Shown here: positions 27,647 to 35,630 of the stretch, one piece after another | Position numbering within the stretch: position 1 is the first letter of the stretch | Layout of the letters: each line of letters opens with the position of its first letter | Position numbers and translations under genes: made by a program | The notes under the pieces: generated by a model | Databases searched by the model: none | What the model saw: the letters and a program-made list of their open reading frames with translations, nothing else | Told to the model about the DNA's origin: nothing | From: Thermodesulfobium narugense DSM 14796 | GTDB lineage: Bacteria; Thermodesulfobiota; Thermodesulfobiia; Thermodesulfobiales; Thermodesulfobiaceae | Direction of reading: 5' to 3' | NCBI RefSeq assembly: GCF_000212395.1 | Contig: NC_015499.1 | Span: 1,093,421 to 1,157,420 of the forward strand | DNA: 64,000 nucleotides

Positions 27647-30600
27647 TGTTTATCCCCTCTTTTGTTTTCTATTGCAATAATTACCTCTTTATTGAGGTTT
27701 TTTAGTCTTTCTTTTTCTCTCTTTAAATAATCAACACCCATTTCTCTTTTAAGATCTAAAAGCCCTTTGCTAATATATTCTTCGTTTTTTATCCTTTCCA
27801 TGTTTACCAGTCTTCTTAGTGTGTATTCTGATAAAGTCCCATACTCAACAATATCTTCAATAAGAGTATTTATAAATTCTTTGTGAGATAGCAATTTGTC
27901 ATTTTTCTGGAAACTCTTTAAAAGATTATAGGCTTTAGTTTCAAGACTTTGTGAGTTATTTTTAGAACGTTTGTCAATTTTTCCTTCATAATCTCTTAGA
28001 CTTATGTACTCATCCCAAAATCTGTCGCTAAGCTCTAAGCTAACATCATCTTTTTTTGATCTAATGTTATTTATTATGTCTTCTAATGACTTTACTTCTT
28101 CTGTACTGTCACTATCATAAGTTTTGTGGTTTACAAAAATTTTACCCTTTTTTATTACCACAAACATTTCGTCTTTTTTACCATATTTGGCAACCTTTAC
28201 TCTGTTTGGGAAGCTATCTAATACTTCTACTATATCAGGATATTCTTTCTTTAATTCTTCAAATTCTCTAAAAACTTTGGTATAAAAGCTTTCTTTTTCT
28301 ATTTCATCAGGGTTTTGTTGTATTTTCTTATAGAGATTGGAAGCAGTAGGCTCTTCATCAACGTCAAATATCTTAGAGTCTTCACCTAGCGCCTTGTGAA
28401 TCATAAACATCTTATTCGACGCAATATCTCTTGATCTTACAAGATCGGATCCTTTTTGTGTCGGAAAGAAATTCGCAATATATATTTCATCAAAAACCTT
28501 TTTGGATATTCTATTGATTCTCCCCACCCTTTGAATTACCCTCACAGGATTCCAGGGTATATCGTAGTTGACTACTATCCCCGCCCTATTCAGATTAAAT
28601 CCTTCAGAAACCATATCGGTGGTAAGAAGTATATCATAGTTATCCTTTTGTTCACTATACGATGCATCAAAATTCTCTATAATGTCTCTTAATTTACTTG
28701 CGCTTAAAAGACCTTCAACAACAAGAACTCTGTTATTAAAAGTTTTGTTCAAAATATCCTTTAGATATTTAACTGTGTCCAGATACTCTGTGAATATTAC
28801 TGCTTTTCTTTTTGGCTCCTTGCCATTTGAAGTTTTATTTAAAACTTCCTTCAAATTATTTATCAATGTTTTTATTTTTGGATCGTCTGCTACCATATTC
28901 AATTCAGCTAACTCTTTTAAGATATTATCAAAGAGATTTAAATCGTCTTTAATGTCCTGAATAAATTTATCTTTTAATTTAAATTCTTTCAAAACATATA
29001 TCTTGTCGTTTGTAGAGTGTTCTTCTTTTTCCAACCTCTTCGCGTATTTGGTCAAGTATTCTTCTATTTCATCAATATCTTTATTGTAGATTTTTTCAAG
29101 TAGATCTCTGTCCAAGATATATCTTCCTGTCTTTTCTATAAACTTCAATACATCCTCAGTAATCTTCTTAAAGTTTTTTATGCTCTGTTCAAAGGCGCCA
29201 AAGGAGCTCTCAAATCTTTTTACTAAAAGCCTTCTCATAAAATCATATAAGTTCATTTGCTGAAAATATTGAAAGTTTTCTTCCTTCGTAAAGCCTTTTT
29301 CAAGATCTTCTAACAAGATTCCTTTCTCGTACCAAAATGGTTTATATATAGCCCCCCTAAACTTGCCACCATCTTCAGGCAAGGCAAAATAGTCTTTTAT
29401 AACCTTATCATAAAATTCAGATTGATCTGGAGTAAGCTCGAAAAACCACTCTTCTGGATCTCTTATATTTGAAAGCTTACCTACTTCACTGCTATAATTT
29501 GGATTTTCAGCAAGATCCAATCTATTTCTACGGATAATAATAGGCTCTATTACGTCCTTGATCTCTTTGGCTATTGAATGAACAAGAAAATCTACCTTTC
29601 TGACATCTATTCTATCTGTTCCAAATAAAATCTTGTTATAAAAAATTGCCTTATCTCTTTTTTTTGAATCAGAAGAATTAAGATATTTTTTTATATAAGA
29701 AAGCATTTCAAATTGTTTTGAAAACAAATCAAATTTCATTTCTATGTTATCTGTTAATGTAATGCTTGATTTTTTTGGTATAACAAATAACTTTAAAAGA
29801 GAAAAGATATCCGATGGTTTATTGTTAAAAGGTGTAGCAGTCAAAAGGATAACTTTTTTTCCTATACATATATTTTTTAAGAGTTCGTAATCCTTGGTAT
29901 TCTGGTTTCTAAATCTATGCGCCTCATCAACTATCACTACTTCAATATCCTTTGTTCTTGAAACCACATCCAGAACGGTTTTTAGATCTCCTGATGAGTA
30001 TGGCTGCCATCCTAATTTTGTCAAGCCAAAGTCTTCCAAATACTTCCACCAACCTGAACTTTTTTTCTTATCTCCTATAATACCAGGCGGTGCTATTACA
30101 ATGCCCCTAAGTTTCAACATATATCCTAGAGCACATGCAATCACAGTTTTTCCCAAACCTACTACATCAGCAATTAATACCCCGTTGCTTTGCTCTATGA
30201 TTCCTAAAGCCTGCTTAATAGCGTCAAGTTGATATGAATAAGGTTTATATCCATTTTCATCAAATATTTCCATCAATCTTTGATCAATATCTTTTCCTTT
30301 GAAGACATCTAAATAGCTTTTCAAAACTAGAGCATATGCCTCAAAAGGTGTAATTTTTCTTATTAGAGTCTCTTTCTCAAGGGTATTAATTAGACTATAT
30401 TTATACTCATCCTTTTCACTGATCTCCACAGAAGACTCCCATAACTTATTAAAATAATCTTCTGCTTCATCAAATCCATAGTCAGAAATTTCCACGTTAA
30501 ATTCTTGTTGTCTGGAAAGTCCTGAACTAGTGAGGTTGCTACTTCCTGTAATAAAAAGCCTAGATCTACCAACTTCATCCTTTAATTTAAACAAATAAAG

Positions 30601-31008
30601 TTTTGCGTGATTTGGCTCAAGTGTTTTTCTTATATTTAGCCTACCAGATTTTATTAAGTTTACAAAAAAATTTGACTGATTATAAAATTCTTTCGTGTCA
30701 AAAAGCTCTGTATTAATAGACTTTTTAAGCGAATATAAATATTTATCAACAATTTCTCTCTTTGAAAGATTGCCTCTATTTTGTGCGTATTCTATTAATC
30801 CAAAGTTCGATATATCTACATTTAGTCCTACAAGCACATTTAAAATTACATCTTGATTCCCTCTAATGCTTTCATATAACTCTTTTAAACCAGAAAAGTA
30901 AAAAAATCCAACAAGAAATTTTAGTTCAGCGCTATTTTTTACCAATGTCGATATTCTACTTTTTAGAGAACTCTCGCCTGAGTTTGTAATAAAATTACTC
31001 ATATCCAC
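27643..31008 (-). CDS. PLD nuclease-domain SNF2/DEAH helicase
   Basis: First gene of the operon, 1121 residues. The N-terminal 200 residues form a phospholipase-D-like domain with HAKLYLF (H134, K136) and GSSNLTSSG (155-163), one HKD motif. Residues about 250-870 are an SF2 helicase of the SNF2 type: DVVGLGKT (281-288), VIVDEAHRF (DEAH 361-364), LTATPFNN, and the C-terminal motifs MVSEGFNLN and RVIQRVGRINR. The final 250 residues are helical and unassigned. Such proteins occur with DNA methylases in phage-defence loci. Here it probably acts as a DNA translocase carrying its own nuclease. It resembles DISARM-type helicases in domains, but drmA, drmB and drmC are absent. Confidence 0.82.
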   Translation of the reverse strand: MDMSNFITNSGESSLKSRISTLVKNSAELKFLVGFFYFSGLKELYESIRGNQDVILNVLVGLNVDISNFGLIEYAQNRGNLSKREIVDKYLYSLKKSINTELFDTKEFYNQSNFFVNLIKSGRLNIRKTLEPNHAKLYLFKLKDEVGRSRLFITGSSNLTSSGLSRQQEFNVEISDYGFDEAEDYFNKLWESSVEISEKDEYKYSLINTLEKETLIRKITPFEAYALVLKSYLDVFKGKDIDQRLMEIFDENGYKPYSYQLDAIKQALGIIEQSNGVLIADVVGLGKTVIACALGYMLKLRGIVIAPPGIIGDKKKSSGWWKYLEDFGLTKLGWQPYSSGDLKTVLDVVSRTKDIEVVIVDEAHRFRNQNTKDYELLKNICIGKKVILLTATPFNNKPSDIFSLLKLFVIPKKSSITLTDNIEMKFDLFSKQFEMLSYIKKYLNSSDSKKRDKAIFYNKILFGTDRIDVRKVDFLVHSIAKEIKDVIEPIIIRRNRLDLAENPNYSSEVGKLSNIRDPEEWFFELTPDQSEFYDKVIKDYFALPEDGGKFRGAIYKPFWYEKGILLEDLEKGFTKEENFQYFQQMNLYDFMRRLLVKRFESSFGAFEQSIKNFKKITEDVLKFIEKTGRYILDRDLLEKIYNKDIDEIEEYLTKYAKRLEKEEHSTNDKIYVLKEFKLKDKFIQDIKDDLNLFDNILKELAELNMVADDPKIKTLINNLKEVLNKTSNGKEPKRKAVIFTEYLDTVKYLKDILNKTFNNRVLVVEGLLSASKLRDIIENFDASYSEQKDNYDILLTTDMVSEGFNLNRAGIVVNYDIPWNPVRVIQRVGRINRISKKVFDEIYIANFFPTQKGSDLVRSRDIASNKMFMIHKALGEDSKIFDVDEEPTASNLYKKIQQNPDEIEKESFYTKVFREFEELKKEYPDIVEVLDSFPNRVKVAKYGKKDEMFVVIKKGKIFVNHKTYDSDSTEEVKSLEDIINNIRSKKDDVSLELSDRFWDEYISLRDYEGKIDKRSKNNSQSLETKAYNLLKSFQKNDKLLSHKEFINTLIEDIVEYGTLSEYTLRRLVNMERIKNEEYISKGLLDLKREMGVDYLKREKERLKNLNKEVIIAIENKRGDKQ

Positions 31009-31434
31009 ACACCTTATTTCCGTCTTTAACCCCTAAAAATTTGAATTTAATACAATATAATATAATATTGTCTTAAAAAAGTCTAAAAATAAATCCGATT
31101 TTCTAATTAATCTTTTGAAAAAGTAAACTCAGAAGTTTATAAACTTATAAAAATAAAGCGATTTGATCTGAATTATGTTATATTGTTTTGAATTAATTAA
31201 TGAAGATAACATGGTTTGGCTAAATTTTTAGAGGATGTAAAATGACTTAATTATGCACAAGACAAGTTCTTTAAATTGGTTATTAATAAGAGATTGTAAT
31301 TATAATAAAATACGTTTCCATAAATTATAGTTAAGAAATAGTTTAATGCTGTCTCGCCTGAAATAGAGAGCAAACTTAAGAGCATCTCAAGTAAAAAAAA
31401 TTCATATTATAAATCTTGAGACAGATTTAATTTT
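31009..31434. other. Non-coding spacer between helicase operon and EAL gene
   Basis: 426 AT-rich bases without a plausible gene. Apart from the dyad at 31052-31071 it holds a short inverted repeat, TCTCAAG near 31384 with CTTGAGA near 31418, downstream of the EAL gene. The A-run in its loop means it is not a standard terminator. I see no RNA gene. Confidence 0.4.
31052..31071 (-). promoter_or_regulatory. Inverted repeat upstream of the helicase/methylase operon
   Basis: ACAATAT (31052-31058) and ATATTGT (31065-31071) form a perfect 7-bp dyad around AATATA, 44-63 bases before the operon start. Position and symmetry suit an operator overlapping the promoter. The A/T-only nature of the arms makes chance symmetry more likely than usual, and no regulator gene is next to the operon. 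Confidence 0.35.
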
Positions 31435-32508
31435 TTATATCTTAATCTCTCTAATCGGTTCTGGGAGTGGTTTTGAAAAAAGGAATCCTTGAGCAAGCTT
31501 AGCTCCATGACCCTTTACATACTCCAGTTCTTCATAGGTTTCAACGCCTTCTGCAAGAACTACAATATTATTTTTTTGAGCAATATTTACAAGTGCTTCA
31601 AATATTGATTGCTTTAAACTGTCATTATGGATATTTCTTATGATTTCAATGTCTATTTTAATAATATCAGTTCCAAGTTGAACCAATGTTGAAAGGTTTG
31701 CACTACCACTGCCCAAATCATCAAGGGCTGTTTTAAAGCCTTTCTCTCTATAGAAATCAAGTATAGACTTTAAATGTTTTAAATCTTCTACCTTATAAGC
31801 TTCTACTACTTCAAAAACTATTGAAGAAGGATTAAAATCAAATTGTTGAGCCCAATATAAGGTTGTTTGCAGACATGTTTGAGGAACGTATATTGAAGTA
31901 GGAACAAAGTTAATAAATAAATCGCAATTAATGTTTTTAACCGCAGCAGTCTTTATAGCATTTTCTCTGCACAATCTATCAAGAAAGAACAAAAGATCAT
32001 TTTCTATTGCAAGTTTAAAAAGTAGATTTGGCGGCATAAGACTTCCGTCAGCCTTAACGCCTCTTGTTAAGCATTCATAAGCCTTTATTTGCATATTATT
32101 TAGTTCCAGAATAGGCTGAAAGTATGTAGTTAATGATTTGTTTTCAAATATATTTATAAAATCTGAGTTGTTTAATAGAAAAAGCCATTTTTTAAGAGTT
32201 TTAGTGTTTGACAAAGCAGCAAATTTTAAAGCTTCGCCTTTTTTTAGAAATAAAACATGAATACCTTCTTGTTCAATATCTGAATACGGTTGTGTAGAAA
32301 AAATCTCTAAAAACTGTCTAAAATTTTTCGTTTCAATTATTAAAGTTTCACCATCTTTTATTGGTTCTAAACCCATTTTACTAAGAGTATTATAAAGTTT
32401 ATTTTGTAATAGATCCACATCACAGTGAAACATAACTGTTCCTTCTTCATTACTTATAACAGGCAAACTAGCGCATCTTTTACATTTCCAGTCTAGTTCA
32501 TTGTCCAC
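31435..32508 (-). CDS. EAL-domain c-di-GMP phosphodiesterase with novel N-terminus
   Basis: 357 residues. The C-terminal 240 residues are an EAL domain: the EAL triplet appears as ECL in YECLTRG, FINFVP stands for the N-site, LDDLGSGSANL holds the metal-binding DD pair, IKIDIEII the catalytic-lysine segment, and LAEGVETYEEL the glutamate. Most catalytic residues are present, so cleavage of c-di-GMP is plausible. The N-terminal 110 residues carry a CKRC pair and have no family I recognise; a redox or metal-sensing role is conceivable. It has a consensus-grade promoter and Fur-like sequence upstream, see those entries. Confidence 0.82.
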   Translation of the reverse strand: MDNELDWKCKRCASLPVISNEEGTVMFHCDVDLLQNKLYNTLSKMGLEPIKDGETLIIETKNFRQFLEIFSTQPYSDIEQEGIHVLFLKKGEALKFAALSNTKTLKKWLFLLNNSDFINIFENKSLTTYFQPILELNNMQIKAYECLTRGVKADGSLMPPNLLFKLAIENDLLFFLDRLCRENAIKTAAVKNINCDLFINFVPTSIYVPQTCLQTTLYWAQQFDFNPSSIVFEVVEAYKVEDLKHLKSILDFYREKGFKTALDDLGSGSANLSTLVQLGTDIIKIDIEIIRNIHNDSLKQSIFEALVNIAQKNNIVVLAEGVETYEELEYVKGHGAKLAQGFLFSKPLPEPIREIKI

Positions 32509-32548
32509 TTTAATTCTCCTAAAGAATAATAATCATTTTTAAAGCTGT

Positions 32549-32577
32549 ATTATACTAAAGATTATTATCAATGTCAA
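32549..32577 (-). promoter_or_regulatory. Consensus sigma-70 promoter of the EAL gene with Fur-like sequence
   Basis: On the minus strand TTGACA (32572-32577), a 17-base spacer and TATAAT (32549-32554): both hexamers are perfect. The spacer contains TTGATAATAATC, a full left half of a Fur box (TGATAAT). A second partial copy, ATGATTATTATT, lies between the -10 and the start codon (about 32524-32537). Iron-dependent repression of the phosphodiesterase is possible but rests on partial matches. Confidence 0.7.
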
Positions 32578-32667
32578 AAAACTGCTCTAAATTAATAATT
32601 TTAAATTAATAACAATTACTAACAGCAAGAAAAATTTTGTGTTTTTTTAAAAAAATATATACTAAAA

Positions 32668-33864
32668 TTATTTATAAATATATTCAAAAGTCAAAGGCAT
32701 ATCGTTATTTAAACCCTTTGAAAAGAGAAGTTGATGCACATCAAGACCCGATGTTCTGAAAGCGTTTGCACAACCTTTCAGATAAAACCCCCAACGACGA
32801 GCAAATTGTCTTCCAAATTTTTCCTCAATCTCTTTAGTGTGAGAAGAAAAATTTTCATACCATTTATCTAATGTCAAAGCATAGTTCATTCTCAGACTTT
32901 CAAGATGCATAAGGTGAAAATCATATTTAGGTAAAATACTAATCAATTCCTTTAATTCTGGGATATAACCACCTGGAAATATATACTTCTTTAGCCATGC
33001 GCTAAAAGAATCTTCTTCAGAAACTTCGGGTAAATTTATTGTATGCAATAGGGATAGACCCTTATTAACAAGAAGTTTATTAACTTTATCAAAATACTTC
33101 TCTAAATTTTCTTTTCCAACATGCTCAAACATTCCCACGCTGACTATCTTATCAAATTGCAATTGATTTTCATCAAGATCAAGATAGTTCATCAGTCTCA
33201 CTTGTACTCTATCTTCAAGCCCCAATCTTTTTATAAGGTCTTTAGTAGCTTTAAATTGCTCTTCGCTTAATGTTATTCCCATAGATTTTACGCCGTAATC
33301 CTGCGCAGCCTTTACTATTAGAAGCCCCCAGCCACTTCCTATATCAAGAAGTCTTTCGTCTTTTTTTAAATTTAATTTTTTTAGGGTATGATTTATCTTC
33401 TCTATTTGTGCATCGCGCAAACTCATATTTGGATCTTTGAAATAGGCACACGAATAAGTCATCGTATCGTCCAACCACAAAGAGAAAAAGTCATTGCCAA
33501 GATCATAGTGGGATTGAACTTCCTTTTTTTGTCTTTCTTTCCTGACATTCATCAAAAATTCAGCTATACACAATAAAATTTGTTTTTTTATGGCTTTAAA
33601 ATTATCAATTTCTTTACTAAAACCAAATACACTGCATATTTCCTCAGGGTTTCCTTCAATATCCAGAATTTCTTCAAAATTTTCTTCTATTATTTTTCTT
33701 AAGTTTTGTTCTTTTATGAATAAATCTGATGGATTTTTCTTGAAGTTTATGGTGAATTTACAATCACCTACACCGTAATCTGAAGTCTCTTTGTCCCAAT
33801 AAACTACCCTGAATCCTTTCGAACCTATTGTCTTAAAATATAATTCATATTCAGTCCTATTCAT
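32668..33864 (-). CDS. cfa: Cyclopropane-fatty-acyl-phospholipid synthase
   Basis: SAM-dependent enzyme that adds a methylene bridge to unsaturated membrane acyl chains. The SAM site is DIGSGWGLL; HYDLGNDFF and SYFKD-like segments (CAYFKDPNMSLRDAQ) and FEHVGKENL are typical of Cfa. The start is ATG 33864, with GGAGG at 33875-33879, giving 398 residues. A longer frame up to 34017 is an artefact because it would translate through the tRNA-Ala gene. The gene lies 18 bases after the tRNA 3' end on the same strand, so it probably shares the tRNA promoter. Confidence 0.92.
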   Translation of the reverse strand: MNRTEYELYFKTIGSKGFRVVYWDKETSDYGVGDCKFTINFKKNPSDLFIKEQNLRKIIEENFEEILDIEGNPEEICSVFGFSKEIDNFKAIKKQILLCIAEFLMNVRKERQKKEVQSHYDLGNDFFSLWLDDTMTYSCAYFKDPNMSLRDAQIEKINHTLKKLNLKKDERLLDIGSGWGLLIVKAAQDYGVKSMGITLSEEQFKATKDLIKRLGLEDRVQVRLMNYLDLDENQLQFDKIVSVGMFEHVGKENLEKYFDKVNKLLVNKGLSLLHTINLPEVSEEDSFSAWLKKYIFPGGYIPELKELISILPKYDFHLMHLESLRMNYALTLDKWYENFSSHTKEIEEKFGRQFARRWGFYLKGCANAFRTSGLDVHQLLFSKGLNNDMPLTFEYIYK

Positions 33865-33882
33865 AATAAAATAGCCTCCATA

Positions 33883-33958
33883 TGGTGGACCTGAGGGGAT
33901 TCGAACCCCTGACCTCCTCAATGCCATTGAGGCGCGCTCCCAACTGCGCCACAGGCCC
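33883..33958 (-). tRNA. tRNA-Ala (anticodon GGC)
   Basis: 76 bases with encoded CCA. The acceptor stem is GGGCCTG with CAGGTCC (one G-U pair). The anticodon stem CCTCA/TGAGG encloses the loop ATGGCAT, giving anticodon GGC. The T-arm is GGGGTTCGAATCCCC. It reads GCC alanine codons. Confidence 0.97.
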
Positions 33959-33967
33959 ACTGCATTT

Positions 33968-33996
33968 ATTATAAAGGACTTAGAGTTTTTTTGCAA
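33968..33996 (-). promoter_or_regulatory. tRNA-Ala promoter
   Basis: Minus strand TTGCAA (33991-33996), 17-base spacer, TATAAT (33968-33973), with the mature tRNA 5' end 10 bases further on. The insertion element begins only about 40 bases upstream of the -35, so the promoter is intact. It is probably also the promoter of cfa. Confidence 0.75.
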
Positions 33997-34003
33997 CCTT
34001 CCG

Positions 34004-34036
34004 AATTGCTTCATCAAAAATCTAAACGAAATACAA
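34004..34036 (+). repeat. Outer, older copy of the IS end (left)
   Basis: ATTGCTTCATCAAAAATCTA and the following AACGAA resemble the inner IS end (GTTGCCTCA, AAAAATCTAAA) with several mismatches. Read together with the right copy at 35401-35426 it forms an inverted pair of about 25 bases that brackets the complete element. Confidence 0.6.
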
Positions 34037-35392
34037 TCGTTGCCTCAAATAAAAAATCTAAATGAAAATAATAAGCCTCTTAGAATAGTAGTTACTATAA
34101 CTCTGGAGGCTAGAAATGGGGTTAACGATGAAGGAAAGAAAATCAGTGGTGAGTGAAATTGCAAAAAGATATAAAAAAGCAAGCAAGAAACAAAAAGGCA
34201 TAATTTTAGATGAGTTAATAGCTTTGACTGGATACAATCGTAGTTATGCATCTTTTCTTTTAAGCAGTCATGAGAAGATAGTAAGGATGAATAACAGAGT
34301 TTTAAAAGTAGATTTAACGATGAAGAAAAAGAAAAAGAAAAGCAAATATTATGATGATGATGTAAAAAAGGCGTTAATTAAGGTATGGGACGTTTTAGAT
34401 TGTCCATGTGGCAAAAAGGTTAAAACCTGTTCTTCCTGAAATAATATATAAACTTAAAGAGTTTAAAGAAATACAAATTGAAAGGGATGTAGAAGAAAAA
34501 ACTCTTTAAGATAAGCGCATCTACTATAGACAGAATACTTTCAGAATACAAAAGAATGAATAAACCAAAGGGAAAGACATATACAAAACCAGGCAGCCTT
34601 CTTAAAAGTCAGATTCCTATAAGGACATTTTCAGAATGGGACGAAAGTATACCTGGATATTTAGAAATAGACCTTGTAGGTCATGAAGGAGGAGATCTAA
34701 GAGGAGAATTTATCCAAACTCTGACTGCAGTTGACATTTGCACCGGTTGGATAGAAATAGATGCTTTAAGAAATAAAGCTCAAAGGTGGGTTTTTGAATC
34801 AATAGATGAAATAAAGAAACGCTTGCCTTTTAAACTCTTTGGAATTGATTCTGATAATGGAGCAGAGTTTATAAATCATCAACCTCATCGCTATTGTGTT
34901 GAAAATAATATAACGTTCACAAGGTCAAGAAAATATAGAAAAAACGATAATTGCTATGTTGAACAGAAAAACTACTCTGTAGTAAGAAAATATGTTGGTT
35001 ATTTTAGATATGATAGAGAAGTTGAGCTAATAACTTTAAAAAGGCTTTATGAAAGCCTAAGGCTATATATAAACTTTTTTCAGCCTGTAATGAAACAAAT
35101 CTCAAAAGAAAGAATTGGAAGTAAAGTTACAAAAAAATACGATAAAGCAAGAACTCCTTATCAAAGAATATTAGAAAATCCTGGTGTAGAAAAAATAGAT
35201 AAAGAAAAGACTAATAGAACAGTATACAAAATTAAATCCAGCTGAACTTCAAAGAGAAATAGTAAAACTTCAAAAAAAATTACTAGAAGATATATCCATA
35301 AAGGAAGAAGTAAGAAACTCTATTAAAAAAATTAGCAAAAACAAAGATAAAATATGTTATGGTTATGTTTAGAATTTTAAGTGAGGCAACGA
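34037..35392 (+). mobile_element. Decayed insertion sequence with 11-bp terminal inverted repeats and 6-bp target duplication
   Basis: Both ends carry TCGTTGCCTCA (34037-34047; complement at 35382-35392). The similarity extends imperfectly to about 24 bases (nnTAAAA, TCTAAA). The element is flanked by ATACAA direct repeats at 34031-34036 and 35393-35398, a clean target-site duplication. It is 1356 bp long with one transposase of the rve/DDE superfamily, now frameshifted. The family is probably one of the unclassified IS481/IS3-related groups; I cannot name it. Confidence 0.88.
34116..35372 (+). pseudogene. DDE (integrase-core) transposase, frameshifted
   Basis: Three readable parts in different frames make one protein. 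First (34116-34439): helix-turn-helix N-terminus with LTGYNRSYASFLLSS. Second: a short stretch (about 34420-34508, RLKPVLPEIIYKLKEF type). Third (34520-35245): the catalytic core with GYLEIDLVGHEGG, IDSDNGAEFINH and EQKNYSVVRKYVGY, giving D, D and E. A fourth shift near 35233 leads into a 40-residue tail (LNPAELQREIVKLQKK). At least three indels separate the parts, so it is decayed and not a programmed frameshift. It is inactive as encoded. Confidence 0.85.
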
Positions 35393-35400
35393 ATACAACT

Positions 35401-35426
35401 TCCTTTAGGTTTTTAAATGAGGCAAC
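35401..35426 (-). repeat. Outer, older copy of the IS end (right)
   Basis: The minus strand reads GTTGCCTCATTTAAAAACCT then AAAG, again a diverged version of the IS terminal repeat, 8 bases beyond the target duplication. With the left copy it would make a roughly 60-bp miniature element once the inner IS and one duplication are removed. Confidence 0.65.
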
Positions 35427-35607
35427 ACGCCTTAAGGGTGTTAACTGTTAACGGACAGTGTAAAATATTAGAATTAGAATATACTTGACTTTAATAATTT
35501 AAATAAACTAATTTGCTGAAAAAGTAGTAAATGACTTAATATTAAAAATTTAGAGAGCACTAAAATTATGAGTTTTTTGATAAATTTAATGAAATCAAAA
35601 AAAGGCA

Positions 35608-35625
35608 GGAGGTAAAAAAGGAGGT
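35608..35625 (+). promoter_or_regulatory. Tandemly duplicated Shine-Dalgarno
   Basis: GGAGGTAAAAAA occurs twice in direct succession (from 35608 and from 35620) immediately before ATG 35631. The second copy is at normal spacing for this start; the first is 12 bases further out. Confidence 0.7.
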
Positions 35626-35630
35626 AAAAA

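Noticed and set aside
27643..31008. DISARM system
   Set aside because: The helicase and methylase are compatible in domains, but drmA, drmB and drmC genes are not present.
32509..32667. c-di-GMP riboswitch before the EAL gene
   Set aside because: No GEMM-like conserved core or tetraloop/receptor; the leader is too short and AT-rich.
33865..34017. 51-residue N-terminal extension of Cfa
   Set aside because: It is a translation of the tRNA-Ala gene and its promoter region; the true ATG with GGAGG is at 33864.
34420..34520. Programmed frameshift in the IS transposase
   Set aside because: An A-run is present, but at least three separate shifts are needed to restore the protein, which is decay.
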